Positions 23,397 through 23,417 of a DNA stretch of 23,417 nt are shown here, piece by piece. The stretch spans positions 1-23,417 of the forward strand of contig JBHORC010000020.1 of the NCBI GenBank assembly GCA_042408445.1, given 5' to 3'. The notes under the pieces were generated by a model. It searched no databases, had not been told where the DNA came from, and saw only the letters and a list, made by a program, of their open reading frames with translations. The position numbers were made by a program, and so were the translations under genes. The stretch is from CF-46 sp042408445. Its GTDB lineage: Bacteria; Chloroflexota; Limnocylindria; Limnocylindrales; CSP1-4. Position 1 is the stretch's first letter; every line of letters begins with the position of its first letter.

Positions 23397-23417
23397 CGCA
23401 CCGCGGCGCGGCCTGCG

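Overview
The window is GC-rich throughout (roughly 70% by eye, not computed) and almost fully coding, with a strong G/C third-position bias, many GTG starts and many 1-10 bp gene overlaps. The gene set is a zwf-opcA pair, a short-form 6-phosphogluconate dehydrogenase, a Pgi of the type normally fused to transaldolase, and a PsuG/PfkB pair. Together with the composition this best fits a free-living, high-GC Chloroflexota bacterium (Limnocylindria/Ellin6529-like). An actinobacterial relative is not excluded. The assignment is inference, not a database result.

Layout. (1) Positions 1-7042 are read leftwards on the minus strand. A psuK-psuG pair for pseudouridine catabolism (7042-5106) is followed by an ABC-2 exporter of one ATPase and two permeases with overlapping ends (5025-2040). 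Then come an unrecognised protein built from two copies of one domain (1979-1473), a 51-residue single-span membrane protein with a strong ribosome binding site (1394-1239), and a DMT/EamA permease with a repeat-expanded N-terminus (1187-60). (2) A 196-bp divergent promoter region (7043-7238) separates these from plus-strand genes. (3) tkt, rpiB and an amidase-signature enzyme lie at 7239-11281. (4) The only long non-coding stretch (11282-11899) holds a ~125-bp tandem repeat with conserved hairpins, a G-quadruplex motif and a perfect GC palindrome. (5) A probable 10-kb operon follows: pgi, gnd, zwf, opcA, pgl, a GNAT acetyltransferase, an alpha/beta hydrolase, a GlsB/YeaQ-type membrane protein, and a second ABC-2 transporter (ATPase plus permease). 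(6) Citrate synthase (22166-23338) appears to have its own promoter.

How the genes work together. Pgi, Zwf, OpcA, Pgl and Gnd give the complete route from fructose/glucose-6-phosphate to ribulose-5-phosphate with reductant. RpiB and Tkt interconvert the pentoses. PsuK/PsuG would release ribose-5-phosphate from pseudouridine into the same pool. Transaldolase and ribulose-phosphate epimerase are not in the window.

The core is ordinary central metabolism. The less ordinary signals are: the tandem hairpin repeat; in-frame 18-bp (six-codon) repeats in three separate genes; putative leaderless promoters (TANNNT followed by 6-10 nt and the start codon) at psuK, pgi and the citrate synthase gene; a free-standing Pgi half of a Tal-Pgi fusion; a duplicated-domain protein of unknown function downstream of the first exporter; and unusual residues in the amidase and citrate synthase active-site motifs. 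I did not find a clearly new multi-gene system.
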